Source: Thalassotalea_H castellviae
GTDB lineage: Bacteria > Pseudomonadota > Gammaproteobacteria > Enterobacterales > Alteromonadaceae
Length of the DNA: 64,000 nucleotides
Assembly: GCF_031846185.1 (NCBI RefSeq)
Contig: NZ_JAVRIF010000003.1
Span: 485,528-549,527, forward strand
Direction of reading: 5' to 3'
Shown here: positions 18,116 to 27,310 of the stretch, piece by piece
Numbering within the stretch: the stretch's first letter is position 1
Layout: the number at the start of each line of letters is the position of its first letter
Notes under the pieces: generated by a model
The model's input: only the letters and a program-made list of their open reading frames with translations
The model's database searches: none
Told to the model about the DNA's origin: nothing
Translations under genes and position numbers: made by a program

Positions 18116-19069
18116 TTATAATAGTGCTGAAAGTTGTTTTTCTAATTTCACTTGGTCAATAGCAAAATTTCTGATCCCTTCTGATAACTTTTCAGTTGCC
18201 ATCGCATCTTCATTCATTAACCAACGAAAATCTGCTTCAGACAATGGCGACTCTTTTGCTATGGCTGGCTGATCATTAAATAATTTTTGCTCAACTGGCT
18301 CTTGAGAGTTAGCTAATTCATCTAAAAGTTGAGGGCTAATGGTTAATCGGTCACAGCCTGCTAACGCTAAAATTTCACCACTATTTCTAAAACTCGCGCC
18401 CATAACCACTGTTTGGTAACCTTTAGCTTTGTAATAATTATAAATTTTACTTACTGACAATACACCTGGATCTTCTGCTGCTGGATATGCTGTTTTCCCA
18501 GTGTCTTTTTTGTACCAATCTAAGATACGACCAACAAATGGAGAAATTAAATATGCGCCCGCTTCAGCACAAGCTTGCGCTTGAGCAAAACTAAATAATA
18601 AGGTTAAGTTGCAATTAATGCCGGAATTTTCTAACTGTTCGGCTGCTTTGATCCCTTCCCATGTTGAGGCTAATTTTATTAAAATTCTATCATTACTAAT
18701 GCCGGCTTCGTTATACATAGCAATAAGTTTATGTGCTTTTTCAATTGACGCTTGAGTATCAAACGATAAACGGGCATCAACTTCCGTAGAAATACGGCCA
18801 GGGATTATTTTTAAAATTTCTAAACCAATTAATACCGATAATTTATCTGCCGCGTCAATCACTTGCTGCTCAGCATTGTCGGATTGCGCCTTTGCCCAAG
18901 TTACAGATTGGTCCAATAAATGTTGATAGCTTTCTATCGAAGCAGCTTTAAGAAGTAATGAAGGATTGGTTGTCGCATCTTGTGGATGAAATTTTGCGAT
19001 AGCTTCAATGTCGCCAGTATCAGCAACAACCGTCGTCATTTTTTTTAACTGTTCTAGTTGGTTTGTCAT
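18116..19069 (-). CDS. tal: transaldolase
   Basis: The 317-residue protein has the class 1 transaldolase length. The Schiff-base lysine is in RILIKLASTWEG, and the signatures TTVVADTGD near the start, DATTNPSLLLKA and NLTLLFSFAQAQAC are all present. It moves dihydroxyacetone units between sugar phosphates in the non-oxidative pentose phosphate pathway, in the cytoplasm. Two adjacent ATGs exist at 19072 and 19069; the second is at better distance from AAGGA. It stands alone; transketolase is not in this window. Confidence 0.95.
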   Translation of the reverse strand: MTNQLEQLKKMTTVVADTGDIEAIAKFHPQDATTNPSLLLKAASIESYQHLLDQSVTWAKAQSDNAEQQVIDAADKLSVLIGLEILKIIPGRISTEVDARLSFDTQASIEKAHKLIAMYNEAGISNDRILIKLASTWEGIKAAEQLENSGINCNLTLLFSFAQAQACAEAGAYLISPFVGRILDWYKKDTGKTAYPAAEDPGVLSVSKIYNYYKAKGYQTVVMGASFRNSGEILALAGCDRLTISPQLLDELANSQEPVEQKLFNDQPAIAKESPLSEADFRWLMNEDAMATEKLSEGIRNFAIDQVKLEKQLSALL

Positions 19070-19330
19070 CATATTTTCCTTTGATTAAATGTGAAAAGTG
19101 TACCGATTAAGCGTTGAGCAAATCGTAAATAATATGACAAGCGGCTTATTTCTGGTGTGACTTCGATAATTACTCAAATTATCGATTATGAACATTTGAG
19201 TTCGAACACTAATTTGTATCAAATCCTAGCAAATTAGCAAGTAGCTTTTGTGAATTTTTAATAAATAATTAGATTATTTATTTATGCGATAGATCGCGAT
19301 TTCATCGATTTAAATCCGACCTCGCTATGG

Positions 19331-19336
19331 TATAGT
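19331..19336 (+). promoter_or_regulatory. possible -10 element of yaaA
   Basis: TATAGT at 19331-19336 is preceded by TTTAAA at 19309-19314 with a 16-base spacer, 31 bases before the ATG. The match to the sigma-70 consensus is moderate. Confidence 0.3.
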
Positions 19337-19366
19337 ATCGACAATTTTAATTGAGTTGGATCCGTT

Positions 19367-20143
19367 ATGTTACTTGTTGTCTCTCCTGCAAAAAATTTAG
19401 ATTATGAATCTCCTTTAACGACAGATAAATTTTCACAACCTGAATTATTATCGCATAGCCAATTATTAATAGAAGAATGCGTCAAACTTTCTCCTGCAGA
19501 GATATCTTCCTTAATGGGGATCAGCGATAAATTAGCCGGACTAAATGCCGCAAGATTCGGACAATGGTCACAACCTTTTACTACTGAAAATGCTCGTCCA
19601 GCAGTGTTGGCGTTTAATGGTGATGTATACACAGGGCTAGATGCAAAAACTTTAACGGATGCTGATTTTGAGTACGCACAACAGCATATGAGAATATTGT
19701 CGGGATTATATGGTTTACTTAAGCCCTTAGATTTAATGCAAGCTTATCGGCTAGAAATGGGCACTAAGCTTAATAACGATCGTGGTACTAATTTATATCA
19801 ATTCTGGGGCGAGTTAATTACTGAGAAGCTAAATCAAGCACTTGCAGAGCAAGGAGATAATATTTTAGTGAACCTAGCGTCAAATGAATACTTTAAAGCT
19901 GTGAAGAAAAAGTCATTACAAGCTGATTTGATCACGCCGGCTTTTAAAGATTGGAAAAATGGTCAATATAAAATGATCAGTTTTTTCGCGAAAAAAGCAC
20001 GTGGATTAATGGCTAGATATATTATTGAAAATCAAGTGAATTCATTAGCAGAATTAAAAGGGTTTGCGGTAGCGGGGTATAGCTTTAATGAAGACTTATC
20101 AAAAGGGAATGATTGGGTTTTCACGCGTAAAGAGGTCGAATAA
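19367..20143 (+). CDS. yaaA: peroxide stress protein YaaA
   Basis: The 258-residue protein begins MLLVVSPAKNLDYESPL, the hallmark of the family, and contains LNAARFGQW, AFNGDVYTGLDA, LSGLYGLLKPLDLMQAYRLEMG and LASNEYFKAV. In E. coli YaaA limits free iron during hydrogen peroxide stress and is induced by OxyR; this role is taken from the family. It is divergent from transaldolase across a 297-base gap. Confidence 0.93.
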   Translation: MLLVVSPAKNLDYESPLTTDKFSQPELLSHSQLLIEECVKLSPAEISSLMGISDKLAGLNAARFGQWSQPFTTENARPAVLAFNGDVYTGLDAKTLTDADFEYAQQHMRILSGLYGLLKPLDLMQAYRLEMGTKLNNDRGTNLYQFWGELITEKLNQALAEQGDNILVNLASNEYFKAVKKKSLQADLITPAFKDWKNGQYKMISFFAKKARGLMARYIIENQVNSLAELKGFAVAGYSFNEDLSKGNDWVFTRKEVE

Positions 20144-20157
20144 CTCACTCATTTTGG

Positions 20158-23022
20158 TTATTCAAAATAGTAATTTAACCCTAAGTACAAGTAACTACCA
20201 TTAAAACCAAAGGGTGTAGAGCGGCGAGAATATTTAAATACGCCAGGGCTGCTGACTATTTCATTGCCTTGTTCGTCTACTATAGTGCCCGCATGTGAAT
20301 TTGCGATGGTATTTTTATCGGGAGTGACATTGAAGAGGTTGTTTACTCCCACATACCAAGATATTTGTCGATTAAATTGGTGTTTTACTTGTATGTCGGT
20401 CAATATTTCAGCGCCGTAGGTTTGTTTGCCGCCATCCGTTATGGTGTATTTTCCGTAACGGTTAACATTAAAATTCACTGACCAATTATTTAATAGATAA
20501 GTTGCATTGACACTCATTCTATTCTTGGGCTGCCATTCTTCTATAATCGAAATATCTTGTTCTGAAAAAACTTGCTCAATTGACAGCGCATTCAATACAG
20601 TTGAGTTTGGCACATAGCGTTTACTGACATCCGTGTCGGTTATATTTCCGGCAAATGTTAAGTCAAAATTACCATTGAATAAAGGTGTTTTCCAACTAGC
20701 AATGACATCTAAACCTCTCGTTTCTGTATTGACCCCGTTAAGGAAAACCTGCGCTTTATCGACGTGGTTTTGCTGTAATAATTCTGTTAATTCTGTCGAC
20801 AGTCCAACTCCTAATTTATTACTGATAACGATGCGGTCATCAATATCAATCGCATAATAATCAAGCGTGACGTTGAATTTATCGGTAAAATTAAACACAC
20901 TTCCAAAGGTAAAGTTTGTTGATTTTTCTTCTGTTAATTGTGGTACACCAATCAGGGATGCGAGCGGACTATCGTTTCTAAAGGTACCTATTTGTTCTGC
21001 GGTAAAGTGCTCGTCATCATCAACAATAAATTGGGTACTGATATTATTAAAATAAAGTTGCTGCATAGAAGGGGCTCTAAACCCAGTACTGATAGAACTG
21101 CGTAAGGTGATTAATTCATTGAGACGCCAATGAGTAGCAAGTTTAATATTCGAGGTATCGCCAAAGTCATTATAATTATCATACCTTAAGGCACCATCAA
21201 ACGTGATATTTTCAATTAATTCACTGTTTAGCTCTAAATATAAAGAGCTTACTTGTCTAGACTCGTGAACAGATGAATTTGTTGAAATACCAGGAAAACC
21301 TTGAATTCCGCCTAAAGCATTATGGTCAAAATAGGCACTATCGCCATGACTATCATAATCAAAATAACTATATTTCTCTCCAGGACTGACTTGATACTTA
21401 TCTTTTCTTATTTCAGCACCTATGGCGAGAGAAAAGTACTCATAAATACGCCTTACATCAATATTTAAGGTCTGTAGTGATAAAGATAACGAATATGCAT
21501 CTGCCGATTCTGGTAGTTGACTTCTAATTTGTTCTGGGCTCAACAACCCTCGTGAATTCAGCAGGTTAACATATGAAGCATTCAGCGAGTTTTTAGTGCG
21601 ATAATCGATCGTATTTTCACCCTGTGTGAATGAAATATCTATCGCTGTATCATTACTAAGATCTGTTTTAAACCCTAAATTAAAGGACGCGTCAGTAATA
21701 TCTGAATGAATATAAGGTAAATAGCCATTAGGTCTAACGGCTATATTATCTTGCAAAATAGGATTTGCTAACTCATTGGCACTGTGACGGAAAAAAGCAG
21801 CAGAATTATTTCTTCGTTTAGAATATAAAGCGAAACTATATAATTCACCAGTCTTGATTGGGTAATTAGCGTTATAAGCTAAACTTAATTGCTGATACGC
21901 AGGATCGCCAATTTTAAAGGTATTTCTATTGGCTGTTTTTTCTTTTTCATCAGTGGCAAGATAGTCGCCATTTTCAAGCTTTAAACAATCTTGATACTGA
22001 CAACTACCATGTAACCCAGAGCGGTCGGTTGCTTGATGTGTAAGATAACTCAAACTTGTATTAAAAAATCCATGTTCATTGAGTGTAAAGCCTTTATTTA
22101 TACTTACATCAAAGGTATTACCGTCACCTTGCTGATATTGACCAATAGTTGAGTGAAAACTGCCAGTGTTCGCTGAATCTTTTAATACGATATTAATGAC
22201 ACCTGCAATGGCGTCTGAGCCATATTGAGCCGCAGCGCCATCACGTAGTATTTCTATACGTTTTATGGCAGACAAAGGGATGGTATTTAAGTCAGCTCCT
22301 GCAGTGCCTCGGCCTACGGAAGTATTGATATGAAGTAAGCTTGCATGATGTCGGCGTTTACCATTTACTAAAATCAAGGTTTGATCAGGTCCTAATCCTC
22401 TTAATGTTGCAGGTTTTAATACATCTGTGCCGTCGCTTATCGAAGAACTGGCAAAATTGAATGAAGGCGCAATACTTTGCAGCATTTTACCAACTTCAAA
22501 TTCACCGGTGTTCTTTAAATTTTGCTGGGAGAGAATATCTACGGGGACCGGTAACTCTTGAAGGCTTCTTGCGATATTTCTACTACCAACAATCGCTATT
22601 TTTTCAATGTGCTCTTGTTGTTGATGTGTTCTTGTTCTTTGCAGTGAAGGTGTCTTAGACGGTAATGGTGAGATATTATTACTTTCGGATTGTAAATTTA
22701 TAAACGAGCTGTCTTCGATTATCTGCAATTGATTATTTTTAATCACAGAGGTTAACCCTGAATTTCTTAATAATTTTCGTAGTGCTTGAGTAAAACTGTA
22801 ATAGCCCTTAAGTGTATTAGTTTGATAGTTTCTAGTTAATTCATACGAAAAAATAATCGTTTTATCGGTTTTTTTTGCAAAGGTTATTAATGCTTGATCC
22901 GCAGGTTGCTGTTGAATATCAAACAGAAACAGCTTTTCGGCGAAGCTGTTATTGCTAATACAAAGCCATAATATTGCGATGCTAGCAATTTTACTTTTCT
23001 TACTGAATAAGAATGTTTTCAT
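20158..23022 (-). CDS. TonB-dependent receptor with N-terminal STN signalling domain
   Basis: The product has 954 residues from ATG 23022, which gives a normal signal peptide (cleavage after NSFA); upstream TTG and ATG in frame at 23076 and 23073 add an unlikely leader. The STN domain (about 30-105) has FDIQQQPADQALITFAKKTDK and a following LKGYYSFTQALRKLLRNSGL. A TonB-box-like IEKIAIVGSR, a plug (about 140-270, with LRGLGPDQTLILVNGKRRH and LRDGAAAQYGSDAIAGVINI) and the barrel follow. STN-bearing receptors send a surface signal to a FecR-type protein. It lies 133 bases downstream of the FecR-like gene, probably in one transcript. The substrate is unknown. Confidence 0.92.
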   Translation of the reverse strand: MKTFLFSKKSKIASIAILWLCISNNSFAEKLFLFDIQQQPADQALITFAKKTDKTIIFSYELTRNYQTNTLKGYYSFTQALRKLLRNSGLTSVIKNNQLQIIEDSSFINLQSESNNISPLPSKTPSLQRTRTHQQQEHIEKIAIVGSRNIARSLQELPVPVDILSQQNLKNTGEFEVGKMLQSIAPSFNFASSSISDGTDVLKPATLRGLGPDQTLILVNGKRRHHASLLHINTSVGRGTAGADLNTIPLSAIKRIEILRDGAAAQYGSDAIAGVINIVLKDSANTGSFHSTIGQYQQGDGNTFDVSINKGFTLNEHGFFNTSLSYLTHQATDRSGLHGSCQYQDCLKLENGDYLATDEKEKTANRNTFKIGDPAYQQLSLAYNANYPIKTGELYSFALYSKRRNNSAAFFRHSANELANPILQDNIAVRPNGYLPYIHSDITDASFNLGFKTDLSNDTAIDISFTQGENTIDYRTKNSLNASYVNLLNSRGLLSPEQIRSQLPESADAYSLSLSLQTLNIDVRRIYEYFSLAIGAEIRKDKYQVSPGEKYSYFDYDSHGDSAYFDHNALGGIQGFPGISTNSSVHESRQVSSLYLELNSELIENITFDGALRYDNYNDFGDTSNIKLATHWRLNELITLRSSISTGFRAPSMQQLYFNNISTQFIVDDDEHFTAEQIGTFRNDSPLASLIGVPQLTEEKSTNFTFGSVFNFTDKFNVTLDYYAIDIDDRIVISNKLGVGLSTELTELLQQNHVDKAQVFLNGVNTETRGLDVIASWKTPLFNGNFDLTFAGNITDTDVSKRYVPNSTVLNALSIEQVFSEQDISIIEEWQPKNRMSVNATYLLNNWSVNFNVNRYGKYTITDGGKQTYGAEILTDIQVKHQFNRQISWYVGVNNLFNVTPDKNTIANSHAGTIVDEQGNEIVSSPGVFKYSRRSTPFGFNGSYLYLGLNYYFE

Positions 23023-23155
23023 GGTGTTAAAGTATTGTTTAATACCTGAAACATACGGCTGCCAAAATAACATCAAGCGAAAAAGTTACCTATTTGGTGA
23101 TTTAAATGTTTGATATATTGGCAGTATAGACTTTTTTAAGATTAAGCAGAAGTGA

Positions 23156-24193
23156 TTAAGAAGGATTCTCTGCTTTACTTAATTGAATTGAATTTGTGGC
23201 ATTAAATTTATATTTAATATTGAAGTTATTTGCCAGCGATTCTAGTAAGCCATTGATATCACCAGCTTTAAAATAACCCGCTATTTTTATTTTGCTAACA
23301 TCGTCGTTGGCAATCTCAAATTGAATCTTGTTATAACGACTAACTTCACTGAGTGCTTCTTTTAGAGTTTCACCTGAAAATATTAACATGCCTTGTTGCC
23401 AAGATAATTCTTGTTCCGCTTGGGCTTGTGATAATGAGAACGTTGCTTGTTGTTGTTTATTTTCAATCACCGTTTTTTCGCCGTCTGTGATGATCATACT
23501 GGAATCATGTTTTGCACGTTCTGTTTCTATCAAAGAAGCAAGTTTTTTGCTCGGTAATTGATTACTAACTAGCACTTGTCCTTCGCTGACATAGAGCTCC
23601 ATATCGAGTTCATTATTTTTTTGAATATTAAACACTGTACCGAGCGCCGTGAACGATTTATTACCGGTATTGACGGTAAAAGGTCGAGTTTTATCTTTGG
23701 CAACGTCAAAAAGAGCTTCACCATACAACAAGTGTATATTGCGATGGTTCTTATTGTAATTTACCGTGATTTTAGAATGAGTATTTAATGTGACTTTACT
23801 ACCATCAGGTAATAAAAACTCATGTTGTTCACCAATGCGAGTCTGATAATTCATCATTTGATTTTCAGCGGGAAATACTGAAATTGTTGATATTGACTGA
23901 CCGAGTAAAATCGCCATTAGAGATAATAAAAGCATTATTAAAAATAAACTTTTAGCACTTAAACCACTTAAACGGTCATTTTTCTCTAAAGGAAATACAC
24001 CATTTAGCTCATTTAATTCTTTGATGTTATCGAAAACAGATGTCGCTTTATATAGTGCTTGATGGTGAAGAGGGTTTTGATTAAGCCATGCAATTAGTTG
24101 TGGTTTTTCAGAGTCGGTTAATCCACGATTTAAACAACGCACCCAAGTTCGCGCTTGTTGTTTAATTTGTTGGTTGATTAATCGATTTGACAC
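23156..24193 (-). CDS. FecR-family sigma-regulator-like protein
   Basis: The product has about 345 residues from GTG 24193, which has AAGGAAAG upstream; a TTG at 24220 adds nine residues without such a site. The N-terminal DUF4880-like part (QQARTWVRCLNRGLTDSEKPQLIAWLNQNPLHHQAL) should face the cytoplasm. A membrane helix is near 80-100, then the FecR domain (EHEFLLPDGSKVTLNTHSKITV, EALFDVAKDKTRPFTVNTG, TALGTVFNIQ) and a C-terminal STN-like DUF4974 part. FecR proteins pass the signal from an STN receptor to an ECF sigma factor. The receptor is downstream, but no sigma-factor gene is upstream, where srmB lies instead. Confidence 0.88.
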   Translation of the reverse strand: MSNRLINQQIKQQARTWVRCLNRGLTDSEKPQLIAWLNQNPLHHQALYKATSVFDNIKELNELNGVFPLEKNDRLSGLSAKSLFLIMLLLSLMAILLGQSISTISVFPAENQMMNYQTRIGEQHEFLLPDGSKVTLNTHSKITVNYNKNHRNIHLLYGEALFDVAKDKTRPFTVNTGNKSFTALGTVFNIQKNNELDMELYVSEGQVLVSNQLPSKKLASLIETERAKHDSSMIITDGEKTVIENKQQQATFSLSQAQAEQELSWQQGMLIFSGETLKEALSEVSRYNKIQFEIANDDVSKIKIAGYFKAGDINGLLESLANNFNIKYKFNATNSIQLSKAENPS

Positions 24194-24318
24194 TTTGGTT
24201 GCTTTCCTTAATAACGGCAAAATATCTGGATATTAGCGTATATGTTTTTACTGATTACTATAAATAATAGTATACAATTTCAACAGATGATATTTTCACC
24301 GAAATTAATGGACTAAGC

Positions 24319-24350
24319 AAGTAATATTGAGCAGATGTTCAATATTACTT
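24319..24350. terminator. hairpin between srmB and the FecR-like gene
   Basis: A perfect 12-base stem (AAGTAATATTGA at 24319 and TCAATATTACTT at 24339) around an 8-base loop follows the srmB stop on the minus strand. The T run is weak, so terminator function is likely but not certain. Confidence 0.5.
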
Positions 24351-24358
24351 GTTTATGA

Positions 24359-25597
24359 TCATCTTTTCGCGGATCGTTTGGCTTGTTTTTTCGCTTTAGC
24401 TTTCATTTGTGCTTTTGATTTTTTGACTTTCGGTTTCTTTAATGCAACTTTTGCTTCTTTATATTTAGGCCGTAAATCTTCTATCACTCTACGAGGCAAT
24501 TTATCGCCTATATAACGTTCAATTTTAGCCACAACCGCCATATCATGTGCTTCTACTAATGAAATTGCCGTGCCTTTATTACCCGCTCGACCGGTTCGAC
24601 CAATACGATGTACATAAATATCGGCTTTTCTAGGCATATCAAAATTAATCACATGGGTGATGTCATCAATATCTAAGCCTCGTGCTGCTACATCCGTGGC
24701 AACTAATACATTTATCTGTGCATTGCGTAAACGTTCAACTGCTTTATTTCTCTTATCTTGTGCCATTTTACCTTCTAACCAAGCACAAGGAATGTCTTCC
24801 GCGTATAGTTTGCCAGAAAGGTATTGCACGGTTTCACGCTTATTGGCAAAAACCACCGCTCGTTTAATTTCTTCTTGCTTCAATAAGTGAGCTAGTAAGG
24901 CAAATTTATGATCTTTATCATCGGCTAAATGAAGCCATTGATGAATCTTAGCTTTTTCTTTACGTGAAGGGTTCGATTCAAGAAATATCGGATCGTTGAG
25001 TATTTCTTTTGAAAACTTAACCACGCCTGCACCTTCGAGTGTGGCTGAGAAAAGCATTGTTTGTTTACGCCATCTTGCTTCGGCAATAATTCGATTTATC
25101 GTTTCAGCAAAACCCATGTCTAACATGCGATCAGCTTCATCAAGCACTAGAATTTCTATTTCACGCGCGTCAAACTGCTCATTTTCAATGTATTCAAGTA
25201 ACCGACCCGGGGTAGCAATTAAAATATCGGTGGTTTCATTTAAAATTTCTTTGTGACTACCATAGTTAACACCACCGGTGATCACGCCACTTTTTATTTT
25301 AGTTAACGCCGTTAAGTTTTCACTTTGTTCATGTATCTGTAACGCTAACTCACGAGTTGGCGATAAAATTAGTACACGTGGAAAACCCGGTTTTGTTCTT
25401 GGGTAATCGAGTAAATGCTGAGCAACGGGTAAAATAAATGCGGCAGTTTTTCCTGTTCCTGTCGGTGCAGATGCTAACACATCTTTCCCCGCCATCGCGG
25501 CAGGTAAAACTAGCGATTGAATGGAAGTAGGTTTAGTATAACCGGCATTGTTTATGCCGCCTAGGAGTTCTGAATCTAGGTCAAACTGCTCAAACAT
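24359..25597 (-). CDS. srmB: DEAD-box RNA helicase, SrmB type
   Basis: The 412-residue protein has every DEAD-box motif: Q motif (GYTKPTSIQ), motif I (APTGTGKT), Ia (PTRELALQ), Ib (TPGRLLEY), II (DEAD), III (SAT), IV, V (ATDVAARGLDIDD) and VI (HRIGRTGRAG). The segments RWRKQTMLFSATLEG and IHQWLHLADD match SrmB specifically among the E. coli DEAD-box proteins, and the tail is Lys/Arg-rich (from about 375). SrmB helps early assembly of the large ribosomal subunit. The alternative would be a RhlE-type helicase. Confidence 0.85.
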   Translation of the reverse strand: MFEQFDLDSELLGGINNAGYTKPTSIQSLVLPAAMAGKDVLASAPTGTGKTAAFILPVAQHLLDYPRTKPGFPRVLILSPTRELALQIHEQSENLTALTKIKSGVITGGVNYGSHKEILNETTDILIATPGRLLEYIENEQFDAREIEILVLDEADRMLDMGFAETINRIIAEARWRKQTMLFSATLEGAGVVKFSKEILNDPIFLESNPSRKEKAKIHQWLHLADDKDHKFALLAHLLKQEEIKRAVVFANKRETVQYLSGKLYAEDIPCAWLEGKMAQDKRNKAVERLRNAQINVLVATDVAARGLDIDDITHVINFDMPRKADIYVHRIGRTGRAGNKGTAISLVEAHDMAVVAKIERYIGDKLPRRVIEDLRPKYKEAKVALKKPKVKKSKAQMKAKAKKQAKRSAKR

Positions 25598-25691
25598 AGT
25601 GATTTTAGGCTCGAAATTAAGATGTGCAGATTATAGTGGTAAAGTCGTCAATAACCTATAGTGCACGTTAAAAAGTTTATAATTTAATTGA

Positions 25692-26216
25692 TTAACTGGA
25701 TAATACGTCTTGTATTTCATTGTGTATTTGTTGGCACCATGAGCTAATACGTGTATCGCTGTCATTATATTGGTTATCTTCATCCAAAGCTAAACCAACA
25801 AAGTGACTTTTATCAGCTGTTAACGCTTTAGAAGCGGCAAATTCATAACCTTGGTTTGGCCATAAACCGATAACATATCCACCTTGAGCGATAACTTTGT
25901 CATGTAACATTCCCAAAGCATCTTGAAACCATTCGGTGTAACCGATTTGATCGCCCATGCCGTATAACGCAACAATTTTACCGTTAAGATCTACATGATC
26001 TATTTCATCCCAATGGCTTTCCCAATCTTCCTGAATCTCGCCATAATCCCACGTTGAAATACCAAAAATGAGTAAATCAAACTTCTCGCTTTCAGCTAAT
26101 GGTATATCTTTTAGGTTAAATAATTGCACGACACCATCATCAAATTGGCTCTGAATTTTTTCGGCAGCAATTTCTGTATAACAAGTCGTTGAGCCATAAA
26201 AAAGTCCAATTTCCAT
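25692..26216 (-). CDS. fldB: flavodoxin 2
   Basis: The 174-residue protein matches the FldB pattern: LFYGSTTCYTEIAAEKI is the FMN phosphate loop, STWDYGEIQEDWE the first flavin-stacking loop and ALYGMGDQIGYTEWFQDALGML the second. It is an FMN electron carrier in the cytoplasm. The ribosome binding site AGGAAG precedes ATG 26216. It is divergent from dsbC, as in the E. coli region fldB-xerD-dsbC, but xerD is missing here. Confidence 0.92.
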   Translation of the reverse strand: MEIGLFYGSTTCYTEIAAEKIQSQFDDGVVQLFNLKDIPLAESEKFDLLIFGISTWDYGEIQEDWESHWDEIDHVDLNGKIVALYGMGDQIGYTEWFQDALGMLHDKVIAQGGYVIGLWPNQGYEFAASKALTADKSHFVGLALDEDNQYNDSDTRISSWCQQIHNEIQDVLSS

Positions 26217-26490
26217 GCTTTCTTCCTAGCTAGTTATTTGGGAAATATAATGGCGCGCAGTTTATCAGATCGAGCTATTAACAAGCTAGCAAGGATTAAA
26301 AAAATTATAGGAATTTTTAATGGGGCGATTGAAGCCGGAAATACCAGTATAAAAATTGATTTTTTATCAAATACCCTGTAATTTTGTCGCCTCTGTTACG
26401 GTCTGCTTGATCGTGTCTTGGTTTCTTTTAAATTGATTGTTATAAACCTTGTGTAAAAGAGATTAATTAAAATATATATTGGGAATTTCT

Positions 26491-27258
26491 ATGTTTAAAT
26501 ATCGCGCTTTCGTTTTTTTGATCAGTAGCTTGTTTTGCGTGACTCATGCTTTAGCTCAAGTAGATAATACACTTTCAGAAAAAGAACAAGCTGAGATTAA
26601 GAAAACACTCGCATCTAGCATTAACTTAGAGATTCAATCCGTTAAAGCATCTCCATTTCCTGCGCTTGTTGAAGTAGTGACCAAACAAGGTTTATTTTAC
26701 GCTAGTAAAGACGGGCAATTTTTAGTGCAAGGTAAGCTTTATGGCATTGGCAGTACTGATGTGATTAATCATACTGAAGATAGCTTAGCTGAATTACGCA
26801 TTGAAGGATTAAAACAATTTAGCGATGACATGATTGTCTACCCCGCTAAAAATGAAAAGCATCAAATCACTGTTTTTACAGATATTACCTGTGGTTATTG
26901 TCGTAAAATGCATAAGCAAATTGAACAATATAATGAGTTAGGGATCACAGTTAAATATATGGCATACCCACGAGCAGGTGTGACTGATCAGTTAGGTAGA
27001 TTATCGCAAGGTTTTAAAGATTTACGTTCTATATGGTGCCATGAACAGCCAAATGAAGCGTTAACTAAAGCTAAGTTAGGGTCATCTGTAGCACAAAGAA
27101 TTTGTGAAAGCCCAGTGGAGGCCGAGTTTAATTTTGGCCGTCAAGTGGGTGTGAATTCTACTCCTGCTATTATTTTTCCTAATGGACTTTTGTTACCGGG
27201 CTATCGCCAGCCTGCCGATTTATTACAAATACTTGAAAGTATCAACACTGAAAGCTAG
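26491..27258 (+). CDS. dsbC: thiol:disulfide interchange protein DsbC
   Basis: The product has about 255 residues from ATG 26491; a TTG at 26479 would add four residues before the signal peptide. The signal peptide ends near ALAQ, the dimerisation domain covers about 25-85, and the thioredoxin-like part has the catalytic Cys-Gly-Tyr-Cys in DITCGYCRKMH, identical to the E. coli motif. Two more Cys (IWCHEQ and RICES) match the structural pair, and the cis-proline is in VNSTPAIIFP. It isomerises wrong disulfides in the periplasm and is kept reduced by DsbD. recJ follows 52 bases later. Confidence 0.93.
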   Translation: MFKYRAFVFLISSLFCVTHALAQVDNTLSEKEQAEIKKTLASSINLEIQSVKASPFPALVEVVTKQGLFYASKDGQFLVQGKLYGIGSTDVINHTEDSLAELRIEGLKQFSDDMIVYPAKNEKHQITVFTDITCGYCRKMHKQIEQYNELGITVKYMAYPRAGVTDQLGRLSQGFKDLRSIWCHEQPNEALTKAKLGSSVAQRICESPVEAEFNFGRQVGVNSTPAIIFPNGLLLPGYRQPADLLQILESINTES

Positions 27259-27310
27259 TTGCATGACACGCTACTTAAATGCTCAACTTTAACTAGGCAG
27301 ATGTGTTTAT

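Noticed and set aside
19163..19185. TCGATAAT/ATTATCGA inverted repeat between tal and yaaA as an operator
   Set aside because: Perfect 8-base arms but AT-rich context and no matching regulator nearby; kept only as a note.
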